A DNA stretch of 26,430 nt from Bacillota bacterium. GTDB taxonomy: Bacteria > Bacillota > Clostridia > Peptostreptococcales > Anaerovoracaceae. Positions 1 to 8,118 of the stretch are shown piece by piece. The first letter of the stretch is position 1. Every line of letters begins with the position of its first letter. The position numbers and the translations under genes were made by a program. The stretch spans positions 1 to 26,430 of the forward strand of contig JAEEOX010000134.1 in the NCBI GenBank assembly GCA_016284485.1, read 5' to 3'. The notes beneath the pieces were generated by a model, which did not search any database, was not told where the DNA came from, and saw nothing but the letters and a program-made list of their open reading frames with translations.

Positions 1-1008
1 CGGCTGCACCAGAACGTAGGACTCGTGGAAGGCGGGTTTCGTCATGATGTCTATGACGGGCCGCGCGAAGGTGGCTATGACGAAGACCATGGCCTGAAGC
101 ACTATGAACACGTAGTTCAGGACCTGCCGGTACTTGTCCTTGGCGTCATCTTCCTCCACGTTTGCAAAGGCAAAGGTGGTGAAGGCCAGCGCCACACTGG
201 ACACCACGATGTTAAGCACATTGGCGAACCTCTGGGCCACACCGTAGAGTCCCACCACGCTCTCATCCCAGTAGTAGAGCAAAATATATCTGTCCGACAG
301 TGTCAGCACCCAGCTGACCACCACCATTGGAACCAGAGGCAGTGCGTATTTCAACATGTCCCTGAACAGCTCTCTGTCGAAGGAAGTTTTTTGCTTCCTG
401 CCGGCCGCCGCCCTGAACATTATCATCCGGATGAAGTTTGCCAGACATGCGCTGATTATCAGCGATATGTATCCCTTCTTCAGGATAGCGACGAACAGGA
501 TGTTGGCGCCCAGCATCACAGCCGAAGTGATCACCGTCACCAGTCCGTAGACCGCCATCCGGTTCTCCATCCTCACGTCCAGAGCATCCGGAAGAGCCCA
601 CAGTTCGAACACCACGGTGAAGGCTGCGATGATCACCGCAACTCTGTACGCATCAGTCCCGAAAAGCCAGCCGGATATCTGTCCTGCCAGGGCGATCACC
701 AGGATCATGAAGGCGCTGGATATCATGGTCACCTGTCTGACTACCCTGTATACCCTCCTGCATCTGGCAGGATCCTCCTTGGCGAAGTAGAAAGCGCTGA
801 AGGCTGAGTCGAAGCCCAGTACCAGGATGGGATAGATGAAGGACATCAGGTTGGTCACTGTGTCCGAGATCCCTATGTCCGCCGGGGCCAGATACTTCGT
901 ATAGAGGGGCAGCAGGAAAAAGTTCATGGCCTTAAGGATGACGTTGGCCACCGTAAGGATCGCGCTGCCCTTTACGAAATCTTTAAGTGTGACGTTACTT
1001 CCTGCCAT
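1..1008 (-). CDS. Wzx-type polysaccharide flippase, C-terminus cut by window edge
   Basis: I translated this by hand from the ATG at 1008-1006. It stays open for 336 codons to the left edge, so the stop lies outside the window. The protein starts MAGSNVTLKDFVKGSAILTV and shows strings of hydrophobic helices with short charged loops. The N-terminal pattern (a first helix leading to FFLLPLYTKYLAPADIGISD) is typical of Wzx/MATE-like lipid-linked oligosaccharide flippases of the MOP superfamily. Such proteins move undecaprenyl-PP-linked repeat units across the membrane. It follows the 1012-2163 glycosyltransferase by only 3 nt and is its probable translational partner. It is the second flippase of this operon (see 5696-7036), which is unusual. 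Assignment to the superfamily is firm; substrate is unknown. Confidence 0.85.
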   Translation of the reverse strand, partial: MAGSNVTLKDFVKGSAILTVANVILKAMNFFLLPLYTKYLAPADIGISDTVTNLMSFIYPILVLGFDSAFSAFYFAKEDPARCRRVYRVVRQVTMISSAFMILVIALAGQISGWLFGTDAYRVAVIIAAFTVVFELWALPDALDVRMENRMAVYGLVTVITSAVMLGANILFVAILKKGYISLIISACLANFIRMIMFRAAAGRKQKTSFDRELFRDMLKYALPLVPMVVVSWVLTLSDRYILLYYWDESVVGLYGVAQRFANVLNIVVSSVALAFTTFAFANVEEDDAKDKYRQVLNYVFIVLQAMVFVIATFARPVIDIMTKPAFHESYVLVQP

Positions 1009-1011
1009 CTG

Positions 1012-2163
1012 TCATTTTACCCCATGTTTACCGATGGCCTCTTCATATATGTGTACCAGGTCATCAGCTATCTTTTCGGGAGAGAACCCGGACAGGACCT
1101 TCTCCCTGATGTTTTCTGTGTCATATTCGCCGGCGTGCACGGACATATGGAGGAGGGCTTTGACGTAAGCCTCCCTGTCCCCTACCGGTACCAGCATACC
1201 GTTTTCGCCGTCCACGAAGTCATTCGGTCCGCCGCAGGCCGTGGCTATGACCGGAAGTCCCGCAGCCATGGCCTCGATGTATGCCACGCCGAAGGTCTCA
1301 GCTTTAGACAGGAGCACGAAACAGTCGCTCTCCGCGAAAAGTTCCGCTATCTCCCTTCTGTCCAGCTGACCTGTGAAATGCACCTTATCTGCGATGCCCA
1401 GATCCCGGGCCTTCTGTTCCAATGTTTCTCTTTCAGGTCCCTTGCCCACTATGGTGAGTTCCAGGTCCGTTCCGGCCCTGTCCGATGCCTCCCTGAATGC
1501 TTCCAGAAGGTCGCCGAAGCCCTTGATGGGAACCAGGTTTCCTACAGATATGAATCTGAAGGGACTGTTTTCCTCCCGGCCCCTGCGGCACACACCGCTG
1601 TATGCTCCCGTGTCCGCCACATTGGGGACTATGCGGAAGCTGAGATCAAAATTATTCCTGAGTTTGTCCGCAAAACTGCCGCTTACAGCTATGAGAGCCT
1701 TGGCTTTCTCATAGCTTTTGACAGCCCTCTCTCTGAGTCTGTCGGATATCTCATCCCTGTTAAGTCCGGAGAAATGCTCGGTGATGACCAGAGGTATCCC
1801 CGTCTCCTGACTGAGGGCGCCAGCGGCTATTCCCATATCGTAGAAGTGGGCGTGGATCACGTCCGGTGTGCCCAGTTCCGCCACTGCTTTTTTGTACGCG
1901 GATCTCAGGGCGGACTTGGCCACCTTGTCGGACAGTCCCCCGGCCACCTTGCCCAGAGGGATGCTCACGGAGAATACGTCGATGCCCTCCACACTGAGTC
2001 TGCTGTAGCCCAGGGCTCTCCTTCTCCTTATGGATCTCAGGTCCAGCGCCACCAGGGCAACCTTGTGGCCGGCAGCCTTAAGGGCCTTAGCCTGATCCAG
2101 GGCGAAGATCCCGCGCTTGTATTCTTTTGTGGGATAACCGTTTGAGACTATGAGAATGAACAA
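1012..2163 (-). CDS. GT4-family glycosyltransferase
   Basis: A 383-residue GT-B fold retaining glycosyltransferase. The N-terminal acceptor domain begins FILIVSNGYPTKEYKRGIFA. The C-terminal nucleotide-sugar domain has the glycine-rich SVGNLVPIKGF segment and an intact E-x7-E motif (ETFGVAYIE), followed by AMAAGLPVIATACGGPNDF. No signal peptide or membrane helix is visible, so it is a cytoplasmic or peripheral enzyme that adds a sugar to the lipid-linked repeat unit. The start is a TTG at 2163-2161, preceded by AGGAG with a 6-nt spacer. It lies 9 nt downstream of the previous glycosyltransferase. The donor sugar cannot be read from the sequence. Confidence 0.9.
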   Translation of the reverse strand: MFILIVSNGYPTKEYKRGIFALDQAKALKAAGHKVALVALDLRSIRRRRALGYSRLSVEGIDVFSVSIPLGKVAGGLSDKVAKSALRSAYKKAVAELGTPDVIHAHFYDMGIAAGALSQETGIPLVITEHFSGLNRDEISDRLRERAVKSYEKAKALIAVSGSFADKLRNNFDLSFRIVPNVADTGAYSGVCRRGREENSPFRFISVGNLVPIKGFGDLLEAFREASDRAGTDLELTIVGKGPERETLEQKARDLGIADKVHFTGQLDRREIAELFAESDCFVLLSKAETFGVAYIEAMAAGLPVIATACGGPNDFVDGENGMLVPVGDREAYVKALLHMSVHAGEYDTENIREKVLSGFSPEKIADDLVHIYEEAIGKHGVK

Positions 2164-2172
2164 GGCTGTCTC

Positions 2173-3306
2173 CTAATGTTTTGCAGTATCCAGTACCCGG
2201 CGGTAAAGGTCCAGAAGGATCTTTTCCTGGGTGCCCCAGTTGTATTCTTCCAGAATGGCTCTTCTTCCGTTCTGCCCCATCTCAAGGCACAGTTCAGGAT
2301 CAGAGGTGAGCTTCAGTATCGCGGCTCTGATCCCCGGAATGTCCTCCGGATCCACCATGATCCCGCAGGAGTACTTGCCGACTATATCTTTCCAGAGATC
2401 GAAATCCGTGCAGATCACGGGCAGTCCGGCCTCCATTTCCTCGAAGATCTTGGTGTTGCCTATGGTCCCCTGCTTTCCGAAAGTGTTGTTGGAAGGCTTG
2501 AGAAGCGCCATTCCTACGGAACACTGCCTCAAAACACCCGCAACCTCACTGTGAGGTATCTTTCCCAGGTAATCCACCTGATCCCAGTTGGGAAGTGCCC
2601 TGAGTTCCTCCATATAGTTGCTGCCCACAACAGGTCCCAGAAGTACGTATCTGACTTCAGGGTCCTCTGCGATGGCTTCTATTATTTCCCTGTGATCCCA
2701 CTGGTAGCTGATGCCTCCTGCGAATGCGATCTTTTTGGAATCGTACTCGTGCTCACATGACGCTTCAGGATCTACTATGGGATAATTGGTGACCATGGTG
2801 ACAGACTTGCAGTAGTCACGGATCAAGGGCTCCTGCCCAGGGGTCACCGTCACCACAGCGCTGAATTTCCTGAGGGCATGCCTGTAGAACGTGCGGAAAG
2901 CCAGAGAAGCAGGTCTCCTCATGGCTCCGGGAATGTATTCCTTCCTGTCTATCAGGCTCATGTATTCCTCATGGCTGTCCCAGATAACGGGATATCCCTT
3001 CTTTATCAGCTTCAGGCCGTAGGGGATCAGCTCCGGATCATGGATGTGGTACAGGGCTGCATCCTCCTTAAGGGCAAGCTCGTACACCGCTCTGGAGCCC
3101 TTGGTCATGCGGTCTCTTTTACTCTTGAAAGAGAGACCTGTTGAAACTATGCGGACTCCGTTGTCCGCGGTCTCACCGCCGTTCTCGTCATTCACTATGA
3201 GAACGACCTCGTAGCCCGCGCGGGCCAGAGAACCGCATTCCTTCTCATATATTCTTGTGTCGTACCTTCTGTGTACGCTTGTGAGATGACAGACTTTTTC
3301 AGACAT
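2173..3306 (-). CDS. GT4-like glycosyltransferase
   Basis: A 377-residue GT-B glycosyltransferase. It starts MSEKVCHLTSVHRRYDTRIY, a beginning common in capsule/exopolysaccharide GT4 enzymes. It has HDPELIPYG in the N-domain and NTKIFEEMEAGLPVICTDF in the donor-binding domain. Only the second glutamate of the classical E-x7-E pair is obvious; this is usual for the KIFE/KLFE subgroup. The ATG at 3306 overlaps the end of the polymerase gene by 8 bp, which suggests translational coupling. It is predicted to act on the cytoplasmic face during repeat-unit assembly. Donor and linkage are unknown. Confidence 0.88.
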   Translation of the reverse strand: MSEKVCHLTSVHRRYDTRIYEKECGSLARAGYEVVLIVNDENGGETADNGVRIVSTGLSFKSKRDRMTKGSRAVYELALKEDAALYHIHDPELIPYGLKLIKKGYPVIWDSHEEYMSLIDRKEYIPGAMRRPASLAFRTFYRHALRKFSAVVTVTPGQEPLIRDYCKSVTMVTNYPIVDPEASCEHEYDSKKIAFAGGISYQWDHREIIEAIAEDPEVRYVLLGPVVGSNYMEELRALPNWDQVDYLGKIPHSEVAGVLRQCSVGMALLKPSNNTFGKQGTIGNTKIFEEMEAGLPVICTDFDLWKDIVGKYSCGIMVDPEDIPGIRAAILKLTSDPELCLEMGQNGRRAILEEYNWGTQEKILLDLYRRVLDTAKH

Positions 3307-4780
3307 CGTTCCGGGTCACATCCTCACTGGCCGTCTGCGGCTCTTCGGTCACGGTCTCTGCAGGCACTGCGGTCTCCGCGGTCTCTGCGACTCCGGCTCC
3401 TGCCGCCGCAGCGGCGATCTTTGCCTTTTTTCTCTTACCTGTCAGCAGGCCTGTGATATCGCTGAAATAAATGATGATCAGGAATCCGACTATAGTCACT
3501 ATGGTCGAAAAGCTGTATATGAAGTCGAAGAATCCGCCCTGAGTCATGGCTCCTATGCTCTTGGTCATCACAGCCAGGAAAGCTATGGTAGCCGGAGTCT
3601 TCTTGATCTTGATTATCATATAGAACAGAAGGCTGATGACCAGGCCTACCCACACGATGGAGAATACCAGGCCTGCCCAGCCGAAGTTGGCGTAGGCCTC
3701 TCCGACGAAGTTGGTGTTCATGACTCCTGCGGTGCCGTCATACACACTTCTGGATCCGTAGAATCCCATGATCACCTTGCCACTTCTCATATGTGTTGCC
3801 GGATCCATTCCGATGAGTCTCAGTATGGACGGTGAAAGACTTCTGCCTGCCAGGAATCCGCCGATCTTTCCGAAGTATTCCATGTGATATGCAAGCACTC
3901 CGAACTGAGTGAACAGCGTCCTTCCCAGGATGCCTCCGTAAATGTCATTCAGTGCGGAGCCGAAGCCGGTGGCTCTGTACATCACCACCAGAATGGCTGC
4001 CATACAGGCTCCGAAGCCCACCATGACGATGTTCCTGATGCCCTTTCTGAAGTAGATGATCATCAGCATGAACACGAACAGGTGGAAGATCATGGGGCTC
4101 TTTGAAAAGTCATAGGTGTTGGTGATACCTGACGCAATGAACATCACGAAAGCCAGAGCTATCCACTTAAGCTCCCTGCTGGCCACCGCAAACGCAAAGG
4201 TTATGTATGACACAATGGGTATTCCGAAGATGATCAGCAGGTTCTTGATGTAGCTGATGCCGAAAAGCTGGATGGCTTCTATTCTCTGCCTCTCAAGGCC
4301 ATAGTTCATGCTGCTGTCGGAAAAAACGATCTTCATGGCCGGAATATATCCGATCTTGATGATCATGAGTCCGAGAAGAGCGCACTGTATCACGGAAACT
4401 ATGAGGAGGAACCAGAACAAAAGATCGTTGTGTTTCTCCACTATGTCTTTTTTGAGGAAGTCCTCATACTGTTTGGCCGGATCGAATCTGAGCACCTTGT
4501 ATACCGTGAGCATGACGAAGGGAAGTCCTATCATCATCAGGTATGCGGCCACCGTGGCGTCCTCGATGGCGTCCGTTCTGAAGGCCAGATAATCCAGTGT
4601 GTAGTGCTTGGCGTATCCCAGGTTCTCCAGGATAGCCCCGATGAGGACCTGAAGAACGCTCAGGTAGTATACGTATGAAATTACGTTTATCTTTCCCAGG
4701 GACAGAGTTCCGGACGCCTGCCTGAACAGCCTGAACGAAAGATATGCAGTCACTGCTGCGCTTACGACGGTTAAGATCAT
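3299..4780 (-). CDS. wzy: Wzy-type oligosaccharide repeat-unit polymerase with unusual C-terminal tail
   Basis: A 493-residue integral membrane protein with about 11-12 hydrophobic segments, for example an N-terminal helix of ILTVVSAAVTAYLSF type and later FVFMLMIIYFRKGIRN. A long hydrophilic loop lies around residues 275-360. This is the topology of O-antigen/capsule polymerases (Wzy, EpsG-like), which join flipped repeat units outside the membrane. Position in the operon and neighbouring flippases support the call, since sequence motifs in this family are weak. The last ~55 residues after the final helix (from GKRKKAKI) form a low-complexity tail rich in Ala, Thr, Glu and Val that is not part of the usual fold. 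The ATG overlaps the stop of the LRR gene as ATGA. Confidence 0.82.
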   Translation of the reverse strand: MILTVVSAAVTAYLSFRLFRQASGTLSLGKINVISYVYYLSVLQVLIGAILENLGYAKHYTLDYLAFRTDAIEDATVAAYLMMIGLPFVMLTVYKVLRFDPAKQYEDFLKKDIVEKHNDLLFWFLLIVSVIQCALLGLMIIKIGYIPAMKIVFSDSSMNYGLERQRIEAIQLFGISYIKNLLIIFGIPIVSYITFAFAVASRELKWIALAFVMFIASGITNTYDFSKSPMIFHLFVFMLMIIYFRKGIRNIVMVGFGACMAAILVVMYRATGFGSALNDIYGGILGRTLFTQFGVLAYHMEYFGKIGGFLAGRSLSPSILRLIGMDPATHMRSGKVIMGFYGSRSVYDGTAGVMNTNFVGEAYANFGWAGLVFSIVWVGLVISLLFYMIIKIKKTPATIAFLAVMTKSIGAMTQGGFFDFIYSFSTIVTIVGFLIIIYFSDITGLLTGKRKKAKIAAAAAGAGVAETAETAVPAETVTEEPQTASEDVTRNDV

Positions 4781-5703
4781 GCTAAGTCCCCCAGAAAATA
4801 CATTTTGGTGTAGATGTCTCCCTCACGGAAGTGGTCCCTGAGGAATTCTATCTTCGACCTGTCAAACCATTTGTCCAGATAAATTGAGTTGAATCCTTCT
4901 ATCTCAGCAAGCTCGGATAGATCCGTCACCTCTGTGCCCTGAAGCCTGATCTCCTTGAGGTTCTCCAGGCGGCTTATGCCGTCGATGTTTGTCAGGGGGG
5001 TGAAGGTGAGCACCAGTTTTTCGATGGTGGGAATGTCCAGAGTCCCTTCGATGTCAGTGATCTGAAGACGGTCATAGTTGACTTCGAAGAGAAGCGGCAG
5101 ATTCTCCAGTTCCACCTCCGTCACATCATCGTTTCTCAGTTCAAGTTTGGTAAGGTTAGGCATGTCCTTGACGGTGATCTTGCCGGAAGCTCCCGTCTCT
5201 CTCAGGTACATCACCTCCAGATCAGGATAGTTGTCTATGAAACGCTGAGTATCATCCAGATGGACGCCGGTAAGCTGTACGTTTCTGAGCTCGCTGAGCC
5301 CTGCGTCAGTAAGAGGTGTGGCGTCCAGTGTGGTCGATACTACGATTATCTTCTGAAGGTGCTTGAAGTTCTGTATGCCTTCCAGCGAGTCCATTGTGCA
5401 GCTGTTGATCGTAAGTATCTCCAGCCCCGTGAACTCCTCCAGGTCGGACAGATCATCCAGCCCTTTGTGCTCCTTAATGACCAGTTCCTTCACCTGAGCT
5501 GCCTCGTCCAGGGTGATGACCGGGTCGTTCAGAGATTCCATGACCGCGTCATACATCTGCGGATTGTCAATGGATATCGTGGTATCCGAATCTCTCATGG
5601 ATGCGGACCAGATCAGAATCACCGAAAGCACGATGAAGATCACCCCGCCTATGAGATATTCCAGATTGTTTCTTGAAGAGAAAAACTCTTTTATCTTAGT
5701 CAT
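4777..5703 (-). CDS. Membrane-anchored leucine-rich-repeat-like protein
   Basis: I place the start at ATG 5703-5701 (MTKIKEFFSSRNNLEYL) because a GGAGG lies 6-7 nt upstream; this start overlaps the flippase end by 8 bp. The frame is open further upstream to 5745 but without a better site. The product has 308 residues. A basic N-terminus precedes one hydrophobic helix (about residues 15-35, LIGGVIFIVLSVILIWSAS). Beyond it about 270 residues are predicted to be outside the cell, with degenerate LRR units such as LTGLEILTI-like, LTKLELRNDDV, LEKLVLTFTPLTNIDG and LKEIRLQGTEVTDLSEL. LRRs usually bind proteins or glycans; no catalytic motif is visible. Its place between flippase and polymerase, with overlapping starts on both sides, ties it to the glycan export/polymerisation step. 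Function is unknown. Confidence 0.82.
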   Translation of the reverse strand: MTKIKEFFSSRNNLEYLIGGVIFIVLSVILIWSASMRDSDTTISIDNPQMYDAVMESLNDPVITLDEAAQVKELVIKEHKGLDDLSDLEEFTGLEILTINSCTMDSLEGIQNFKHLQKIIVVSTTLDATPLTDAGLSELRNVQLTGVHLDDTQRFIDNYPDLEVMYLRETGASGKITVKDMPNLTKLELRNDDVTEVELENLPLLFEVNYDRLQITDIEGTLDIPTIEKLVLTFTPLTNIDGISRLENLKEIRLQGTEVTDLSELAEIEGFNSIYLDKWFDRSKIEFLRDHFREGDIYTKMYFLGDLA

Positions 5704-7036
5704 CTTTTTCCTCCGTGGGTAATGACTCGGCCTTGGGTCCGCCAATAATGTGGTATTCCCTGTTGAACGCCACGAACATTATGGCAGCCATCACAGTGTG
5801 AACTATGATCCCCGCATAGGCCGGGCCGTACTCGTGGAACCTGGGGATCAGGAGCATATCCAGAACCGCCAGGGTCACAACTCCGACTACGGATACAGCC
5901 ATGTTTACCTTTATCCTGCCCATGGCTGCAAGGCAGTTTGCTATCATGTATCTCAGACCGTTATTGATGAGAGATCCGATCACGATGATCCTCATGAGGG
6001 GGATCACATTGTAGTACTTGGGTCCGCCGTTGATGAAGATCAGCGGTTTGGCCAGAATTATCATGACCACGGACACCGCCAGTACCGCCAGGAAGTTGAT
6101 CCCGTACATGGTGCGGAAATTCTTCCTTACCCAGACCGGATCGTTCTCGTTCTTGATGAAATACGGGTTGATGAACATGGCTGCGGCCTGGCAGATTATG
6201 GAAACGTTGGCAGGCCAGGTGAAGGCCACGTTATAGTCTGCGATGATCTCCGGGTCGTTAAGTATCCGGCCCAAAAGATATACGTCCAGAAGCATGAATA
6301 GCGCCCACATTCCGTTGGTGACCATGTACTGGAGAGAGTAAGTGATGATGCGCTTTTTCTTCTCACCCGGTACCGGTCCGGCCTCAACCTCTCTGAAGTA
6401 TTTCCTGTGATTTGATATCCCAAGATATATGGCGAATCCCAGCTGGATGGCAACTCCCAGGATCACGTATACCAGAAGGTTCCCCCTCCAGGCACCTATG
6501 ACCTTACCCAGTATGACGGTCACTGCGAAGCCCAGATTCAGGTAGGCGAACCTGCGGTTGTCGAACATGGCCCTCTCCAGGGTCAGGCTGTTGTCGTTGA
6601 AGTACTGGGCGGGCAGCATCAGGAGCATTATGTACAAAAGATACCCGTAGCTTCCGAATTCTCCGTTATGGGGGTAAAACCTGTTGATCACCAGTCCGAC
6701 CAGCACCAGCGCCACATTGAAGATCAGCGCCGTGCGGGCCATGAAGCGGTAGACGGATCTTTTCTCCTTCAGATCATCCTCCAGGACCACGAATCTGAGC
6801 ACAGCGTTGGATATGCCCATTCCGGCCACCAGGAAGAAGAAATTGTAAAGATTTTCCACATATCTGATGCCGCCGTAGTCCGCCTTGGTCAGGAGCCTCA
6901 CTATGACGATGGATCCGAAGAAGGCCACGAACTTGTTAAGGAAGCTTCCGGATATCACGTGGACTCCGCCGGACTTCCAGAGGGATCCCAGTTTCTCCTT
7001 CGCCGTATTTTTAATTTTTGAAAAAGAAAAGTCCAT
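5696..7036 (-). CDS. wzx: Wzx-type polysaccharide flippase
   Basis: A 446-residue polytopic membrane protein with about 12 helices. It has the characteristic early segment HVISGSFLNKFVAFFGSIVI followed by RLLTKADYGGIRYVENLYN, as in MOP-superfamily flippases that translocate undecaprenyl-linked repeat units. The start ATG at 7036-7034 overlaps the stop of the upstream glycosyltransferase by one base (TAATG), with GGAGG immediately before it, so translation is coupled. Its end overlaps the LRR gene. It is complete, unlike the second flippase at the left window edge. The two differ in sequence and are not a simple tandem duplication. Confidence 0.9.
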   Translation of the reverse strand: MDFSFSKIKNTAKEKLGSLWKSGGVHVISGSFLNKFVAFFGSIVIVRLLTKADYGGIRYVENLYNFFFLVAGMGISNAVLRFVVLEDDLKEKRSVYRFMARTALIFNVALVLVGLVINRFYPHNGEFGSYGYLLYIMLLMLPAQYFNDNSLTLERAMFDNRRFAYLNLGFAVTVILGKVIGAWRGNLLVYVILGVAIQLGFAIYLGISNHRKYFREVEAGPVPGEKKKRIITYSLQYMVTNGMWALFMLLDVYLLGRILNDPEIIADYNVAFTWPANVSIICQAAAMFINPYFIKNENDPVWVRKNFRTMYGINFLAVLAVSVVMIILAKPLIFINGGPKYYNVIPLMRIIVIGSLINNGLRYMIANCLAAMGRIKVNMAVSVVGVVTLAVLDMLLIPRFHEYGPAYAGIIVHTVMAAIMFVAFNREYHIIGGPKAESLPTEEKDD

Positions 7037-8118
7037 TATCCTCCGATCACTTTTCTGTAAAGTTCCAGCATGGTATCAACGTTCAGGTTCCAGTCGTAGT
7101 TTTCCAGAACTCTTCTGCGCCCTGCTTCGCCCATGGTCTTACGCAAAGCCTCGTTCTCATAGAGAAGCTTCATCCTGTCCGCAATGGCTCTGACATCGTT
7201 TCTCGGCACGATGAATCCGGTGTCCTCGCTGACCACTTCCACGAAACCTTCCGTATCCGTGGCGATCACAGGTATTCCGCAGGCCATGGCCTCAACGGCT
7301 GAGACTCCGAAGCTCTCGCTGTCGGATACGCAGCAAAAAACATCGCTCCCCCTGAGTGCCTCCGGCATCTCAGTGTTGGGGATCATCCCCATGAAGCTGA
7401 TGCCGGGAAGGCCGGTGTCGGCGGCCAGCTTTTCAAGTTTCCCGCGGTCGGATCCGTCACCGTAGATCCTGAGTTCGGATCCCTCCGCGGCCCCTTCAGT
7501 CTCCTTCACGAACAGCCGGTAAGCCTCTATCAGAAGGTCAGCCCTGTAATTGGGGATCAGGAGTTTGGCGAAGCTGAAGACCACCTTGTGTTCCGGATCT
7601 TCTTTACTGCCCTCTGCCGGGCGGAACCTCTCCGTGTCCACTCCGAAGGGAGTGATGGTTATGTCCATGCTACGCCCCATGATCTTTTCCACCTGACGGG
7701 CCATGCAATGGCTGGTGGAACAGATGTGTGAGGCGTAGTTGATATTCTTTTTGAGTATGGTTTCCTTTAACCGGCTCTGGTACGGGAACTCGTAGACGTC
7801 ACTTCCCCACACGCTAAGTATCAGGTCAGGGATCCCTGCCATTCTCGCCAGGGTGCCGTAGCCTGAAGCATAGTGGGCGTTGGAAACGTCCGGTCTGAAT
7901 TCCTTGTACAGTTTCCGAAGAGCCGGACCGTTAAGGTAATATCCCTTGAAGCCGCTCTTGGGAAGCTCAGCCACCCGGATGTCAGGGCGGATCTCAGACC
8001 TGAGATCCGTCTGCCCCGCCAGGGTCGCCACCATGACCTGATGACCTCTGTTACTGAAGGCGTTGACCCACTTCACTGTGTGGCTGGAGTTTAACATGCC
8101 GATGTAAAGTATCTTCAT
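7036..8118 (-). CDS. GT4-family glycosyltransferase
   Basis: A 360-residue GT-B enzyme. The N-domain starts MKILYIGMLNSSHTVKWVNA with a following GHQVMVATL. In the donor domain are VFSFAKLLIPNYRADLLIEA, ELRIYGDGSDRGKLE, and a complete E-x7-E motif (ESFGVSAVE) before AMACGIPVIATDTEGF. These are textbook GT4 features. It is cytoplasmic, without a signal or membrane helix. The ATG overlaps the stop of the WbpE-like aminotransferase as ATGA. Immediate coupling to the ManNAc3NAcA genes makes it a candidate for transferring that sugar, but this is inference only. Confidence 0.9.
   Translation of the reverse strand: MKILYIGMLNSSHTVKWVNAFSNRGHQVMVATLAGQTDLRSEIRPDIRVAELPKSGFKGYYLNGPALRKLYKEFRPDVSNAHYASGYGTLARMAGIPDLILSVWGSDVYEFPYQSRLKETILKKNINYASHICSTSHCMARQVEKIMGRSMDITITPFGVDTERFRPAEGSKEDPEHKVVFSFAKLLIPNYRADLLIEAYRLFVKETEGAAEGSELRIYGDGSDRGKLEKLAADTGLPGISFMGMIPNTEMPEALRGSDVFCCVSDSESFGVSAVEAMACGIPVIATDTEGFVEVVSEDTGFIVPRNDVRAIADRMKLLYENEALRKTMGEAGRRRVLENYDWNLNVDTMLELYRKVIGG

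Noticed and set aside
1024..2145. Long open frame on the plus strand opposite the GT4 gene
   Set aside because: It mirrors the minus-strand gene, has no ribosome site or recognisable domain, and arises from codon bias. The same holds for the long plus-strand frames at 25-807, 5750-6301, 9455-10393, 11365-12054, 15107-15916 and 24559-25401.
5704..5745. Upstream extension of the LRR protein to 5745
   Set aside because: The ATG at 5703 has GGAGG at ideal distance and gives a normal basic N-terminus before the membrane helix; the extension would overlap the flippase by 50 bp.
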